47,102 nucleotides of DNA, from the NCBI GenBank assembly GCA_030532895.1, contig JAUNKF010000028.1:1-47102 (forward strand), in the 5' to 3' direction. Below the pieces are notes generated by a model. That model was not told where the DNA came from and did not search any database. It saw nothing but the letters and a program-made list of their open reading frames with translations. Of the stretch, positions 22,181-31,628 are shown piece by piece. How positions within the stretch are numbered: the first letter of the stretch is position 1; each line of letters begins with the position of its first letter. The DNA is from Lautropia sp. (GTDB taxonomy: Bacteria > Pseudomonadota > Gammaproteobacteria > Burkholderiales > Burkholderiaceae_E). The position numbers and the translations under genes are program-made.

Positions 22181-24313
22181 TCAGAACAGATACTTCACCG
22201 TCAACGTATAGGTGCGTGGCATGGCCGGCGAGACCACGTTCTGGTTGATGGCGCCGTCGTAATACTGGCGATCAAAGAGATTGCGCACGCCGGCCGTCAC
22301 TTTCAGCTGATCGAAAGTGTAGCTGGCCGACAGGTCTGCCACCGTATAGGACGGCAGGTCGAAGGGATAGTTAGCCGCCTTCTGTGTACTGACATAACGG
22401 CCACCAACACCCAAGGTGAGCGCCGGCAACTGCGGCACGCGCCAGTCGGCCCAAAGCACCAGACCATGCTTCGGCGTCATGTTGATCGGCTTGCCGATCA
22501 GTGCAGCGTTGGTGTCGCGCGTGACTTCCGCATCGGTGAAGGCGTAGGCACCGGAGACTTTCCAGCCATTTTTCAGATCCAGCCCCGCTTCCAGCTCCAA
22601 CCCGCGAGCGCGCTGCTCACCGGTTTGCACCCTGAAGCCGTCGTTGACCGGGTCGGTGGTGGCGATGTTCTGGCGGCGCAAGTCATACAAGGCCGCGCTG
22701 GCCGAGACACCGCCTGCCACATATTTGAGGCCGGTTTCCCACTGCTGGCCGGTTTCCGGCTTGAAGAGATTGCCTGCGGCATCTTGCCCAGCCGTGGGCA
22801 GGAAGGAGCGGCTATAGCTGGCATAGGCCGACCAGCCCTCGGCAAATTCGTAGACAAGGCCGGCCGAGCCGGTGGTGGCGTTATCTTTTTGTGTGGTGAC
22901 AAGGTTCTTGACCCGATCATCCACCGTCATCGTGGAGCGCTCGTGGCGCAGCCCGAGCAGCGCCGTCCAGCCCTGGTCAAACTTCAGCTGATCCTGCACA
23001 TACAGGCCCACGGCAGTCAGTTTGGTGGGATCATCCCGATCGAAAGTGTCCGGGCAGGTGGCGGGCACGCCATAGGCCGGCGCGAACAAATCCAGCGCCG
23101 CGATGCGGCAACGGCGTAGCGCCAGACGTGCGTTGCTGCGTCGGGCATCGAGGCCCGCCACCAGCTGATGCTTGATGGCCCCGGTCGTGCCGTGAAACAG
23201 CACCGAGGTGTCGGTGGAGAGAATGTCATATTCGAGTTGCTGCCGGGTGCCACGGCGGTTCTGACGGCGCTGGTCGCGCTGCAGGGCTTGTAGCGCGATG
23301 AAATTGCCGCTACCCGACTCATCCTCGTAACGGACGCTCTGACGCAACCTGAGTCCGTTGTCAAAGCGGTGCTGCAGGCTATAGCCAAGCGTGTACTGAT
23401 CCACATCATAGGGGCCAAAGCTCGGATCACCGGTGAAAAGCCGGGTGGAAACCTCGCCATTGACGTTCGGCAGCACGGTGCCATAAGGCGTGGTGCCCTG
23501 CTGCCGAATCCAGTTGCCATTGGCATAAGTGGCAAAGACGACGAGATCCGTGTTCGGCCCAAAATCGAGCGACAACGACGGTGCCACCCAGCGATCGCGC
23601 CGATAAACGTGCTCCGTGGGGTCTTTGGTATTGGCCGCCAGCATGTTCAACCGAAAAGCTGCCTTGCCCGATTCGGACATCACCCGATTCAGGTCGGCCG
23701 CCAGCAGACGGTGGCCAAAACTGCCCACTTCGGCCTGCACCTCGCCCATGTCTTCAGCCCTCGGCCGCTTGCTGATGGCGTTGACCAGCCCCCCCGGCTG
23801 CATCTGCCCGTACAGCACCGAGTTGGCGCCCTTCAACACCTCGAATCGTTCGTAGCCATAGCTTTGCAACCGAGTCCACATGCCCGGACTTTGCACGAGG
23901 CCATCGATCAGGATCGATTCGGTCGAGCGAAAGCCACGCATGAACAGATCATCGAAACCGCGCCGACCGTAGTTGACCGGGCTGACACCTGCCACCGTCT
24001 GCAGCGCCTGTTGCAGCGTGTAGGTCTGGCGGGACTCCATTTCTTCACGGGTGACGACGCTGATCGATTGCGGCGTGTCGAGGATCCGCATTGGCGCCTT
24101 GCCGGCGGTTTCGGCCTCTTTCGGCGCAAAGCCCACATCCTTTTCAGCCGTGCCATAAATGCGCACGGCGGGCAGTGTGTTGGCTTGAACCACGGTGGTG
24201 GCGCCCACCGCCTTTTGCCCCTGAGCATGGGCCAAGGGCAAGCAGCAAGCCGCCCCACAGGCAGCCGTGGTGACGGAAAGGCGAGCAAGCCGCTGAACAT
24301 CAAAAGCCGACAT
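22181..24313 (-). CDS. TonB-dependent siderophore receptor (second)
   Basis: This is an outer-membrane ferric-siderophore importer of 710 residues from the ATG at 24313, which has a GAGGAG site. A signal peptide ends LPLAHAQ. The plug includes MRILDTPQSISVVTREEME, LQQALQTVAGVSPVNYGRRG, FMRGFRSTESILIDGLVQSP, RFEVLKGANSVLYGQMQPGG and LVNAISKRP. The barrel carries ETGLKYVAGGVSASAALYDL and GVRNLFDRQYYDG, ending with TLTVKYLF (terminal Phe). This set is characteristic of the FhuA/FpvA-like TonB-siderophore group. It converges on the Fur-boxed methyltransferase gene with a 4-bp gap. A weak Fur-like site lies upstream. Confidence 0.93.
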   Translation of the reverse strand: MSAFDVQRLARLSVTTAACGAACCLPLAHAQGQKAVGATTVVQANTLPAVRIYGTAEKDVGFAPKEAETAGKAPMRILDTPQSISVVTREEMESRQTYTLQQALQTVAGVSPVNYGRRGFDDLFMRGFRSTESILIDGLVQSPGMWTRLQSYGYERFEVLKGANSVLYGQMQPGGLVNAISKRPRAEDMGEVQAEVGSFGHRLLAADLNRVMSESGKAAFRLNMLAANTKDPTEHVYRRDRWVAPSLSLDFGPNTDLVVFATYANGNWIRQQGTTPYGTVLPNVNGEVSTRLFTGDPSFGPYDVDQYTLGYSLQHRFDNGLRLRQSVRYEDESGSGNFIALQALQRDQRRQNRRGTRQQLEYDILSTDTSVLFHGTTGAIKHQLVAGLDARRSNARLALRRCRIAALDLFAPAYGVPATCPDTFDRDDPTKLTAVGLYVQDQLKFDQGWTALLGLRHERSTMTVDDRVKNLVTTQKDNATTGSAGLVYEFAEGWSAYASYSRSFLPTAGQDAAGNLFKPETGQQWETGLKYVAGGVSASAALYDLRRQNIATTDPVNDGFRVQTGEQRARGLELEAGLDLKNGWKVSGAYAFTDAEVTRDTNAALIGKPINMTPKHGLVLWADWRVPQLPALTLGVGGRYVSTQKAANYPFDLPSYTVADLSASYTFDQLKVTAGVRNLFDRQYYDGAINQNVVSPAMPRTYTLTVKYLF

Positions 24314-24716
24314 GGCAGAACGCTCCTCTGGCAGAAAGACCAATTTCAAAAAATGCTAACACTAACCATTGTCATTCATAAAATCGGATGTATCCCTAGA
24401 TCACTTTATGCACGCCCAGAGGGGCTTTCGCAGGGACGAATCAGGGCATGACACGCCCTCACGACAAGGGACTGACAGGCTGGCAAGACGGTTGCACCCT
24501 TCTCCAGGCCCCCGCTCGTTGGCCTGTTGCAACCGGCCAGACGCCAGCACGCTCAGCCGATCGGGGCTTTGCACAACAATGGCGCAGATCCGCTCCAGCA
24601 GAAGCGCCTACCGGTTGCTGATGACGGGCAGCCTGCATGCGGGCGGCCAGGACATCTGGCCCCTACCGCGAGGGCAAGCTTCACCTTTCAGGTAATGCCA
24701 CCTACAAGAGGCAAAC
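24314..24716. promoter_or_regulatory. Divergent region between the second receptor and the zinc-ribbon protein
   Basis: This 403-bp stretch has no supported gene. CATTGTCATTCAT at 24367-24379, about 55 bp before the receptor start, resembles part of a Fur box on either strand, but the match is only partial. The rest shows no repeat or terminator I can support. Confidence 0.4.
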
Positions 24717-25787
24717 ATGGGCAACACGGCATGGGAAGGGCCGAGAACACGGCCGGCATCAAGCGCATGGGGCAGCAACGCAACCCAGACCCTGCCCTGC
24801 CCCTCCTGCCGCCACCCCATGCAGCGGCTCGCACTCGAATCACATGCCGGTGACCCGGTGGACATCGATCTGTGCTTCGATTGCCACGGTATCTGGTTCG
24901 ACCGTCAGGAAAACCTTCAGCTCTCGCCCAATGGGGTATTGACCCTGTTCGAGCGGCTGCACGCGCATCGGGATGAGCCGCATGCGGCACTCAAGACGGG
25001 CAAACTCTGCCCCCGCTGCCGGCGTGGCCTGTTGCGAGGCATGGATCGGACGATCAGCGGCAGCTATGTGGTGCATCGCTGTCCGCAGCAGCACGGGCGC
25101 TTCAGCACCTTTGCCTCCTTCATGGTGGAAAAGGGCTTCGTGCGTCATCTGACGCCTGCCGAAATCCGGTCGCTGGCCGACAAGGTGCGCACGATCCATT
25201 GCGGCAACTGCGGCGCGTCGGTCGATCTGCGCAAGGATCATGCCTGCCCTTATTGTCGTTCGGCCTTCTCGCTGCTCGACCCGAAAGCCGTCGAGGCAGC
25301 ACTCAAACGCTATCAGCGAGGCAGCCTGCTGCAAGGGCGGGGCAACGGCGTGGACATGGCCGTAAGCAGCGCAGGGGTGGGAGGCACCGGTGTAGGCCAG
25401 GGCATGCACGATCGCCACTCGGATGAACGTCCCCACGCCCCGGACGGCCCGGACACCGGCCTCAACAGCGCCGGTAGCAGTAACCGCATGGCTCAATCCG
25501 ACGCATGGACGCTCACACCAATGGACGTGGACGAGTCCGGCAAACCGACAGGCCGCCGTTCACGCCATGCAGAAACGGCCGAGATGCGCGAAGCGGTACT
25601 GCAAGCCAAGGCCGACCAGATCCTGGCGCTGGCCGAGATCGAGCGTCTACGCGAGCGACATGCGCGTGAACGACAGGTCGAGCAATGGCGCTATGGTTAT
25701 GGTAGCCACTCGCTCTTTGGCGATGAGCTGTGGTCTGCCGGGCTGTCGTTGCTGTGGGGGCTGATCAGGAATCTGTGGCAACGCTGA
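24717..25787 (+). CDS. Zinc-ribbon (TFIIB-type) protein of unknown function
   Basis: This 356-residue protein has three cysteine-rich motifs: CPSCRHPM with CFDCHGIWFDR (zf-TFIIB pattern, about 26-62), CPRCRRGLL (about 92-100), and CGNCGASVDL with CPYCRSAF (about 160-182). Each pair can bind zinc. A Gly/Ser/Pro-rich linker (about 205-265) leads to a charged helix (AEMREAVLQAKADQILALAE) and a hydrophobic end (LWSAGLSLLWGLIRNLW) that could be an amphipathic or membrane anchor. An AAGAGG ribosome site supports the start. A regulatory or scaffold role is possible; no known pathway is visible. It is convergent with ubiA with a 16-bp gap. Confidence 0.8.
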   Translation: MGNTAWEGPRTRPASSAWGSNATQTLPCPSCRHPMQRLALESHAGDPVDIDLCFDCHGIWFDRQENLQLSPNGVLTLFERLHAHRDEPHAALKTGKLCPRCRRGLLRGMDRTISGSYVVHRCPQQHGRFSTFASFMVEKGFVRHLTPAEIRSLADKVRTIHCGNCGASVDLRKDHACPYCRSAFSLLDPKAVEAALKRYQRGSLLQGRGNGVDMAVSSAGVGGTGVGQGMHDRHSDERPHAPDGPDTGLNSAGSSNRMAQSDAWTLTPMDVDESGKPTGRRSRHAETAEMREAVLQAKADQILALAEIERLRERHARERQVEQWRYGYGSHSLFGDELWSAGLSLLWGLIRNLWQR

Positions 25788-25803
25788 AAAAGCGCCTCAC
25801 CCA

Positions 25804-26748
25804 CTACCAGAAAACGCCCAGCAAGACACCCAGGAACAATGCGGCGCCAAACCAGTTGTTGTGATTGAACGCCTTGAAGCAACCGGCCCTTTGCCGATCC
25901 CGGATCAGCGTCCAGTGATAGAGCGCAATACCGGCCGCCGCCACGAGACCCAGCCACAGACCCGGAAACAGGTGCTCGCGCACCCCGACCCAGGCCATCA
26001 GGGCCAGGCACAGCGCATAGCAGAGCATCACGGCCAATACGTCGAAGCGGCCGAAGGTGATCGCGGAGGTGCGGATGCCCAGATGCAGATCGTCATCCCG
26101 ATCGACCATCGCATATTCGGTGTCGTAAGCGATCGTCCAGCAGATGTTGGCCAACAGCATGATCCAGGCCGAGAGCGGTATGCTGCCCGTGATGGCCGCA
26201 AAAGCCATCGGGATGCCAAAGCCGAAGGCAATGCCCAGATAGGCTTGGGGGATGGCAAAAAAGCGCTTGAAGTACGGATAGCTACCCGCCAGCACGGCCG
26301 CCACCACGGCCAGCCCCCACACGAGCGGGCCGAAAGGAAACACGAGCGGCAAGGCGATGAGGCTCAGCACGACGAAGACAGCCACCGCCTCCCACGGGGC
26401 GATCTGCCCTTGGGCGAGCGGCCTGTCTACCGTGCGCTTCACGCTGCCATCGATGTCACGATCGGCAAAGTCGTTGATGGCGCAACCGGCCGAGCGCATC
26501 AGCACCGTGCCAAGGCAGAAGGCAAACAGTGCGTAGAGCGGCGGCCAGCCATCAGCTGCCACGAACAAGGCCCACAGCGTGGGCCAGATCAACAGCAGGA
26601 TGCCGATCGGCTTGTGCAGGCGGGTGAGCCGCCAGTAAATGCCCAGCCGCGCCTTCAAGCCGAGCGGCGGACGTGAGGGGGTGGGATCGGGGCCAGGATG
26701 GGACGCTACCCTGCCCCCGGCCGACGGATGGCTGGTGTGGGTGGACAT
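25804..26748 (-). CDS. ubiA: 4-hydroxybenzoate polyprenyltransferase UbiA
   Basis: This is an inner-membrane prenyltransferase that attaches the polyprenyl chain to 4-hydroxybenzoate in ubiquinone synthesis. It has 314 residues from the ATG at 26748, with about nine hydrophobic segments. The two Mg-diphosphate motifs are visible: [16 protein letters not shown] (NDxxDxxxD) and [31 protein letters not shown] at the start is typical of proteobacterial UbiA. A longer upstream frame (to 26889) lacks conservation. The neighbours do not include ubiC, so its partner lies elsewhere. Confidence 0.95.
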   Translation of the reverse strand: MSTHTSHPSAGGRVASHPGPDPTPSRPPLGLKARLGIYWRLTRLHKPIGILLLIWPTLWALFVAADGWPPLYALFAFCLGTVLMRSAGCAINDFADRDIDGSVKRTVDRPLAQGQIAPWEAVAVFVVLSLIALPLVFPFGPLVWGLAVVAAVLAGSYPYFKRFFAIPQAYLGIAFGFGIPMAFAAITGSIPLSAWIMLLANICWTIAYDTEYAMVDRDDDLHLGIRTSAITFGRFDVLAVMLCYALCLALMAWVGVREHLFPGLWLGLVAAAGIALYHWTLIRDRQRAGCFKAFNHNNWFGAALFLGVLLGVFW

Positions 26749-26994
26749 GATGTCGGGTCGCCGCATTGCGGGTGAAGCCTGTGCGGCCCGATTGTACCCA
26801 GAGCGGGGCGTGGCAGGATGTTGCGGCCCTCGCCCCCTGCGCGTGTCAGACACGGATGGCTGCCCGCTGGCTCCAACCGTGCATGACAAGGCGTCGCCTC
26901 GCGCGTCTAAAGTTGGGACATAACAGGCCAGCGCGACAACGCCATCCTCGCTCGTTTTAGTACCAACCCGGAGGCACCGAAGCGACAGACTTTG

Positions 26995-28293
26995 TCAGGC
27001 CGCCTTGGCCGCCAGCACCGGCCCGTCACCGTGGGTCATGCCGCCGGCATCCGTCCCGATCAAGCCCATGACGCGGCTGGCATGGCGGGCCGCCACCCAT
27101 TCCTCGTTCGTGGGTTCGACGGCCAGCAGCACGGCGCTGTCAGGCGTGGAGATGACCGACGCATTAGCCTCGTTAGCTTGGTCGTCCAGACGGGCACCCA
27201 GAAAGCCCAGACCCGCCACGATCCGGCGACGCACTTCGGCACTGTTCTCGCCAACGCCCGCCGTGAAGACGATCATGTCGACCCCGTTCTGGGCCGCCAC
27301 CATCGAGCCGATCTCACGAACGATGCGGCGGATGTAGAGCGCCAACGCATCACGGGCACGCTCGCCCACTGCGCTTTCATCCTTCTCATGGGCCAAGAGC
27401 ACTCGCGGCTCAGGCGACAGGCCCGAGACTCCCATCAGGCCGGACTCGTGATACAGCACGCGGGCCATGTCCTTGACGCTGAGCTTTTCCATCTCCATCA
27501 GATAGAGCACGGCGCCGGGATCAAGCGCCCCCGGCCGCGTGCCCATCATCAGCCCATCCAGCGCCGAAAAGCCCATCGACGTGGCCTGACTCTTCAGACC
27601 ACGCATGGCGCAAAGGCTGGCCCCACTGCCCAGGTGAGCCGCAATCAGCTTGCCCTCGGCCTGTTTGCCGAAACGCTCGGGCAGCGCCAGCGACAGATAC
27701 TCATAAGACAGCCCATGAAAACCGTAGCGACGCAGACCGCGCTCCCACACGGTGTAGGGCAGCGGCAACTGCTTCTCGACCTTCGGCATCGTGTGGTGGA
27801 AGGCCGTGTCGAAGCAGGCCACCTGTGGCAGATCGGGGTTGATCTTCAAGAGGGCTGCGATAGCCTCCAATGCATAGGGCTGATGCAGGGGGGCAAGCGG
27901 AATATAGCTTTCCAGATCAGCCAGCACCTGCTCATCGATGCGCACCGGGCGCGAGTATTTGTCGCCCCCATGCACCACGCGATGCACCACCACTTCGAGC
28001 TTGCGTCCCCCCAGACGCGCCTCCACACGCTCGCGGATGTGCTCCAGGGCCGACAGGTATGGACGTCGCTCATCGGCCATCAGTGCCTGCGTTTCCGTCT
28101 CGGTATCGCCGTAGGTGGCATTGGGGCCGCCAATGCCCTGCACCTTGCCGCTCCAGACCGGATGACGCGGCAGCGGCTGCTGCGATGCATCATAAAGCGC
28201 AAACTTGATACTCGACGAACCGCAGTTCAACACCAGTATCAGGCCGTCAGCGCGCTTGGACTGCACAGCGCTTGCTTCAAAAGTAGTGCTCAT
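26995..28293 (-). CDS. ackA: Acetate kinase
   Basis: This ASKHA-fold kinase interconverts acetyl phosphate and acetate with ADP/ATP in the cytosol. It has 432 residues from the ATG at 28293 and family motifs VLNCGSSSIKFALYD (phosphate-1), VVHRVVHGGDKY, CFDTAFHHTMP, YGFHGLSYEYL, AHLGSGASLCA, SMGFSALDGLMMGTRPGALDP and FTAGVGENS. These match known acetate kinases. The amino terminus is about 20 residues longer than usual. There is no Shine-Dalgarno in the short leader; instead it contains a pyrimidine run (CCTCCTCCTT). No pta gene is next to it in the window. An operator-like palindrome lies 23 bp upstream. Confidence 0.95.
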   Translation of the reverse strand: MSTTFEASAVQSKRADGLILVLNCGSSSIKFALYDASQQPLPRHPVWSGKVQGIGGPNATYGDTETETQALMADERRPYLSALEHIRERVEARLGGRKLEVVVHRVVHGGDKYSRPVRIDEQVLADLESYIPLAPLHQPYALEAIAALLKINPDLPQVACFDTAFHHTMPKVEKQLPLPYTVWERGLRRYGFHGLSYEYLSLALPERFGKQAEGKLIAAHLGSGASLCAMRGLKSQATSMGFSALDGLMMGTRPGALDPGAVLYLMEMEKLSVKDMARVLYHESGLMGVSGLSPEPRVLLAHEKDESAVGERARDALALYIRRIVREIGSMVAAQNGVDMIVFTAGVGENSAEVRRRIVAGLGFLGARLDDQANEANASVISTPDSAVLLAVEPTNEEWVAARHASRVMGLIGTDAGGMTHGDGPVLAAKAA

Positions 28294-28315
28294 GGTGCTC
28301 AAGGAGGAGGTTTGA

Positions 28316-28331
28316 TTAGCGTTTACCCTAA
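28316..28331. promoter_or_regulatory. Palindromic operator-like site upstream of ackA
   Basis: An inverted repeat of 7-bp arms (one mismatch) around a TT centre shares GTTTACCCTA with the site at 28606-28617. The distance to the ackA ATG is 23 bp, so a bound protein would affect transcription or early elongation. Confidence 0.5.
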
Positions 28332-28605
28332 CGATACCGCACTGCAGCATCCTGTGGGTAGGCCGTTGACGAAAACTGACGATCGAACCGTCGGCCGGTC
28401 AGAAACAGCCGTCAAAGCACCTGCCCTGCCCCTGGCCCTGTTCACGCCACACAACCTCATCACAAAACGCCCCGAAAGCCGCGTGCAGAGCCGATGGCGT
28501 CCGAAGGGCACCGCCATGACGCCCAAGCCTCTGGATGCAAAGAGCCAAGCTGATCGCCCGCTTTGCACCGGCTTGGCCAAGATAACGGCCTCGTGGGTTT
28601 TGATC

Positions 28606-28617
28606 AGGGTTTACCCT
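28606..28617. promoter_or_regulatory. Second palindromic operator-like site inside a plus-strand promoter
   Basis: AGGGT and ACCCT around TT, placed in the spacer between TTGATC and TATAAG. Transcription from here would read antisense into the comEA 3' end. Confidence 0.45.
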
Positions 28618-28737
28618 ATGTACTATAAGGTCATTCGCGCATGAAAGCCACTGCCTGCTGCCCACGCGAGAAGTACCGGCCCATGCGATGTGCCCCCTGG
28701 CGGGCCAGCGCGGGAACGAACCCGTGCATGACACCCG

Positions 28738-29295
28738 CTAAGGTGTTCGGCGCCGTTGCCCGCCCTGAATGATCTCGACACGCGTGCCCTGGCCATCTTT
28801 CGGTCGAGGCCACGAGGCGATCAAACCCGCATCGTCCGGCTCCGCCAGCCGGGCTTTTGCCCGCCTTGGGCCATCCGAACGCGTGACGGAAGCAGCCGGG
28901 GGCGCTGCATCAGGCGGTGTCGATCGGGCACCTGCAGACCCGGATGCGGGCGCCTGTCCAGATCCGGACAAAGGGGTGGGCTTCGTCATCAACAGTGGCC
29001 GAGCGGGTGGTGAAACCACGACGCCCTCGGCACGCCATTGGCGGATACGCGCAGGGCCCACGCCCTTCACCCGCGCCGACAAGTCATCGAAATCCTGAAA
29101 CGGGCCTTTGGCCCGCTCCTTCAGCACCCGCTCAGCCAGCTTCGGCCCAATGCCGTTGAGGCTTTGCAACTGTCGGGCATCAGCCTGATTGATATCGAAG
29201 GCCCAGATCGCAGCCTCTGGGTGCAGCAGGCCAAAGACGAGCAGGTAAAGCAGTGCGACACGCTTTGACCACAAGCGGCAAACAGCAGAACACAT
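28738..29295 (-). CDS. comEA: ComEA-type helix-hairpin-helix DNA-binding protein
   Basis: This is a periplasmic DNA-binding protein, associated in other bacteria with uptake of transforming DNA. Its 185 residues start with a signal or anchor segment (VALLYLLVFGLLHPEAAIWA). The helix-hairpin-helix domain follows: DINQADARQLQSLNGIGPKL, AERVLKERAKGPFQDFDDL and VKGVGPARIRQW. The remaining 90 residues are Pro/Ala/Ser-rich with a basic stretch, longer than the usual short ComEA. It lies beyond lapB in the position seen in related Burkholderiales. The start at 29295 has no strong ribosome site. Confidence 0.88.
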   Translation of the reverse strand: MCSAVCRLWSKRVALLYLLVFGLLHPEAAIWAFDINQADARQLQSLNGIGPKLAERVLKERAKGPFQDFDDLSARVKGVGPARIRQWRAEGVVVSPPARPLLMTKPTPLSGSGQAPASGSAGARSTPPDAAPPAASVTRSDGPRRAKARLAEPDDAGLIASWPRPKDGQGTRVEIIQGGQRRRTP

Positions 29296-29459
29296 GAACG
29301 GGACGCCATCACGGGCTTCTTTCTTGTCAGGGACAGATACAGTAAACCGGTATCTGCCCCGCTGCGATGGCCCGTCGCCTCTTCAGCCTAAGCCAGAACG
29401 CCTAGCGCGTGTCTGCAGCTGTTCATGCCTGCAAGAGCAGCGCCAAGCGCAGACATGTT

Positions 29460-30641
29460 TCAGCCCGCGTCATCCGTCTGCAGCGAAACATAACTGTCCC
29501 AACGGCTGCAACCCGGACATTGCCAGTAATAGTGCTGGCCCTTGAAGCCGCAGACGCGGCAACCATAGTGGCTCATCCGGTCGGTGAGCCGACGCAGTGT
29601 ATTGGCCAATGCGTCTTCATCCAGATCCTCCACCGAGGTGGCGCCCGTCTTGGTGACCGTGCGGGAGAGCGACAGCAGGATCTGCAAACCACTGAGCGTG
29701 GGGTGTTCCGTCACAAGCTGACGAACCCACTGGGCTGCGGCCGGCTTGCCATCGAGCTTGGCGATGGCCTCTGCCATCGCGCGCAGCATGTCGGGCGATT
29801 GCGACACATCCAGCCGCTGCATGCGCGCAATGGCCAGACGCAAACCATCGCTGCCCCCCACTTCCTCGGCCGCGCTGAGCCAGACACCAACGATCCGCTC
29901 GACATGGCCTGGATGACGATCTGCCAGTTTCGACCAGATCTCGATGGCCTGTTCCGGCAGCCCTTGCGCCAGCGCGATCTCACCCTCGATGATGAGCGGC
30001 CGCGGATGGTCTGCCTTGGCCTCACGCGCTGCCCGGCAATGGTTCTGGGCCTGCTCGAACTGCTTGGCTTTCAGGCTCTGCACGGCCAGCTCACACCAGG
30101 CATGCGCCATGATCTGTGCTGGATCGAAGCCCGGCTCTGGCTGCGAGGTACGGGCCAGATCGATGACTCGCTCCCAATCGTGGGTGCGTTGGGCAATTTC
30201 CAGGCGCTGACGCGAAGCGGCCACCGCATAATCGGTGCCCTGCAATCGGTTGAAGCTGTCTTCGGCCCGATCGACGAGGCCCGCCTTCAGAAAATCCAGC
30301 CCCAACTCATAGAGCGCATGCGCACGGGTCTGCACATCCAGATCGGCCCGATCGACCAAGTTCTGATGAACCCGGATGGCCCGGTCGGTTTCACCCCGCC
30401 GACGAAAGAGCGAGCCAAGCGCAAAGTGCAACTCACTGGCTTCCGGCTCGATCTTGACGACATCGACAAAAGCGTCGATGGCCTTGTCGGACTGCTCGTT
30501 GAGCAGCAGGTTCACGCCGCGGAAATAAGCACTGGCCAGCGGCGGGTTGGCGTCATCAAGTCGACGCTCACGGCGCGAAGCGATCCAGCCCAGCCCGAAA
30601 GCAAGCGGGATGGCCAGGAGCCACCAATATTCAAACTCCAT
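29460..30641 (-). CDS. lapB: Lipopolysaccharide assembly protein LapB (YciM)
   Basis: This is an inner-membrane-anchored TPR protein that, with FtsH, sets LpxC turnover and so LPS levels. Its 393 residues match the family. There is one membrane helix at the amino terminus (WWLLAIPLAFGLGWIA), then tetratricopeptide repeats (for example ASELHFALGSLFRRRGETDR and AHALYELGLDFLKAGLVDRA), and a C-terminal rubredoxin-type metal site with CRVCGF and CPGC. It is 11 bp downstream of lapA in the same operon, the usual lapAB arrangement. Confidence 0.96.
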   Translation of the reverse strand: MEFEYWWLLAIPLAFGLGWIASRRERRLDDANPPLASAYFRGVNLLLNEQSDKAIDAFVDVVKIEPEASELHFALGSLFRRRGETDRAIRVHQNLVDRADLDVQTRAHALYELGLDFLKAGLVDRAEDSFNRLQGTDYAVAASRQRLEIAQRTHDWERVIDLARTSQPEPGFDPAQIMAHAWCELAVQSLKAKQFEQAQNHCRAAREAKADHPRPLIIEGEIALAQGLPEQAIEIWSKLADRHPGHVERIVGVWLSAAEEVGGSDGLRLAIARMQRLDVSQSPDMLRAMAEAIAKLDGKPAAAQWVRQLVTEHPTLSGLQILLSLSRTVTKTGATSVEDLDEDALANTLRRLTDRMSHYGCRVCGFKGQHYYWQCPGCSRWDSYVSLQTDDAG

Positions 30642-30652
30642 GCCAGAACGGC

Positions 30653-30982
30653 TCAGGGCGCCGGCAGGCGGGTGGCGGCGCCATCGATGACACCCAGCGC
30701 ATCCTGCGGCTGGTGCTGATCGACGATGTCCTGCAGCCGATCCAGCTCACGCCGTTGGCGGCTGATTTCGCGCTTCTGCGCCCAGAGACGCGGCACCATC
30801 GCGAGCAGGCCAATCAAGAGGCCCACGAAACAGAACCCCAGCAGGAAGACGACCAAGGGCGCCGTCATGCCCAGATCCTGGTTACCGAAAACGCCGACAC
30901 GCACCGGTTCGGTATTGCCCAACGCAAAGCCGAGCAAGCCGATGAAGATGAGAATTTTGAGCAGCCAGGCAATCAGTCGCAT
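30653..30982 (-). CDS. lapA: Lipopolysaccharide assembly protein LapA (DUF1049)
   Basis: This small inner-membrane protein works with LapB. It has 109 residues with two hydrophobic segments (LLKILIFIGLLGFALGN and LVVFLLGFCFVGLLIGLLAM), followed by a basic coiled-coil-like cytoplasmic part (REISRQRRELDRLQ) and a short variable tail. Length and layout fit DUF1049. It is between ihfB and lapB. Confidence 0.93.
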   Translation of the reverse strand: MRLIAWLLKILIFIGLLGFALGNTEPVRVGVFGNQDLGMTAPLVVFLLGFCFVGLLIGLLAMVPRLWAQKREISRQRRELDRLQDIVDQHQPQDALGVIDGAATRLPAP

Positions 30983-31000
30983 ACACGGAAGGCCAATAGG

Positions 31001-31300
31001 TCAGGAAACGGTGGCACGCAGCGCCTGATCGACGCTTTCACGCAGTTGCTTGCCAGGTTTGAAATGGGGCACCAGCTTTTCTGGTACGGGCACGGGTTCA
31101 CCCGATTTGGGGTTGCGACCCATGCGGGAATGGCGATGCGACAAGGCAAAACTGCCAAAGCCGCGAATCTCGATGCGTTGCCGGTCGGCCAGTGCGCGAG
31201 CCATGGCATCGAGAATGGTGCGCACGGCATATTCGGCGTCCTTCGCCACCAATTGGGAATAGCGGTCGGCCAGCCGGGCGATCAGCTCCGACTTGGTCAT
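31001..31300 (-). CDS. ihfB: Integration host factor subunit beta
   Basis: This is the DNA-bending beta subunit of the IHF heterodimer, a nucleoid protein. It has 99 residues from the ATG at 31300 ([17 protein letters not shown]), the conventional IHF-beta start; an ATG at 31351 would add 17 unconserved residues. The DNA-intercalating beta-arm [16 protein letters not shown] and the signature [13 protein letters not shown] are clear. Its place directly after rpsA is standard in proteobacteria. Confidence 0.95.
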   Translation of the reverse strand: MTKSELIARLADRYSQLVAKDAEYAVRTILDAMARALADRQRIEIRGFGSFALSHRHSRMGRNPKSGEPVPVPEKLVPHFKPGKQLRESVDQALRATVS

Positions 31301-31463
31301 CGTGCCTGGTGCCGACTGATCGTCCAGGTCTACGGAATCCGTTACTGCCATCGTTCACTCGCCATCCAATCGAAAACAGGAAAAACGGCTTGGTCTCAAA
31401 GGGTTGCCTGTGCCGACGGACAGGACACAAGCCCCGGTGCCGAAGGATTCAGGAAAACCCGCC

Positions 31464-31542
31464 GGGATCGGTCATGAGCCGGATCAACTGACGACGGACA
31501 GCGACTCACCGACGTCGGTGAATCCGGTTCATGACCGATCCC
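31464..31542. repeat. 21-bp inverted repeat enclosing a perfect 14-bp palindrome
   Basis: Arms at 31464-31484 and 31522-31542 match at 20 of 21 positions (GGGATCGGTCATGA and its partner TCATGACCGATCCC, plus flanks). The loop of 37 nt contains the perfect palindrome CACCGACGTCGGTG at 31507-31520. As RNA this would form a long stem with an inner hairpin. Confidence 0.85.
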
Positions 31543-31628
31543 AACTGGTCTGCCATGTCGCCACCGCCGCGCGGAGGAACGAACCGCGGACGAACGGACA
31601 ACTGACAGACCTTCTTCTAAGCATACAC

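Larger units (their letters stand above)
28294..28737. promoter_or_regulatory. ackA/comEA intergenic region with two matching palindromes and a plus-strand promoter
   Basis: No gene is supported on either strand. TTAGCGT-TT-ACCCTAA lies at 28316-28331, just upstream of ackA, and AGGGT-TT-ACCCT at 28606-28617. The second sits between a TTGATC (28600-28605) and TATAAG (28624-28629) pair, a candidate plus-strand promoter with an 18-bp spacer. A 42-codon frame begins at 28641 but overlaps the comEA end and lacks a good ribosome site. Confidence 0.5.

Noticed and set aside
26992-28644. 550-codon frame antisense to ackA
   Set aside because: ackA is certain; the antisense sequence carries no domain.
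28641-28769. 42-codon plus-strand gene starting after the putative promoter
   Set aside because: No good ribosome site, overlap with comEA, and Cys/Pro/Arg-rich composition typical of a chance frame.
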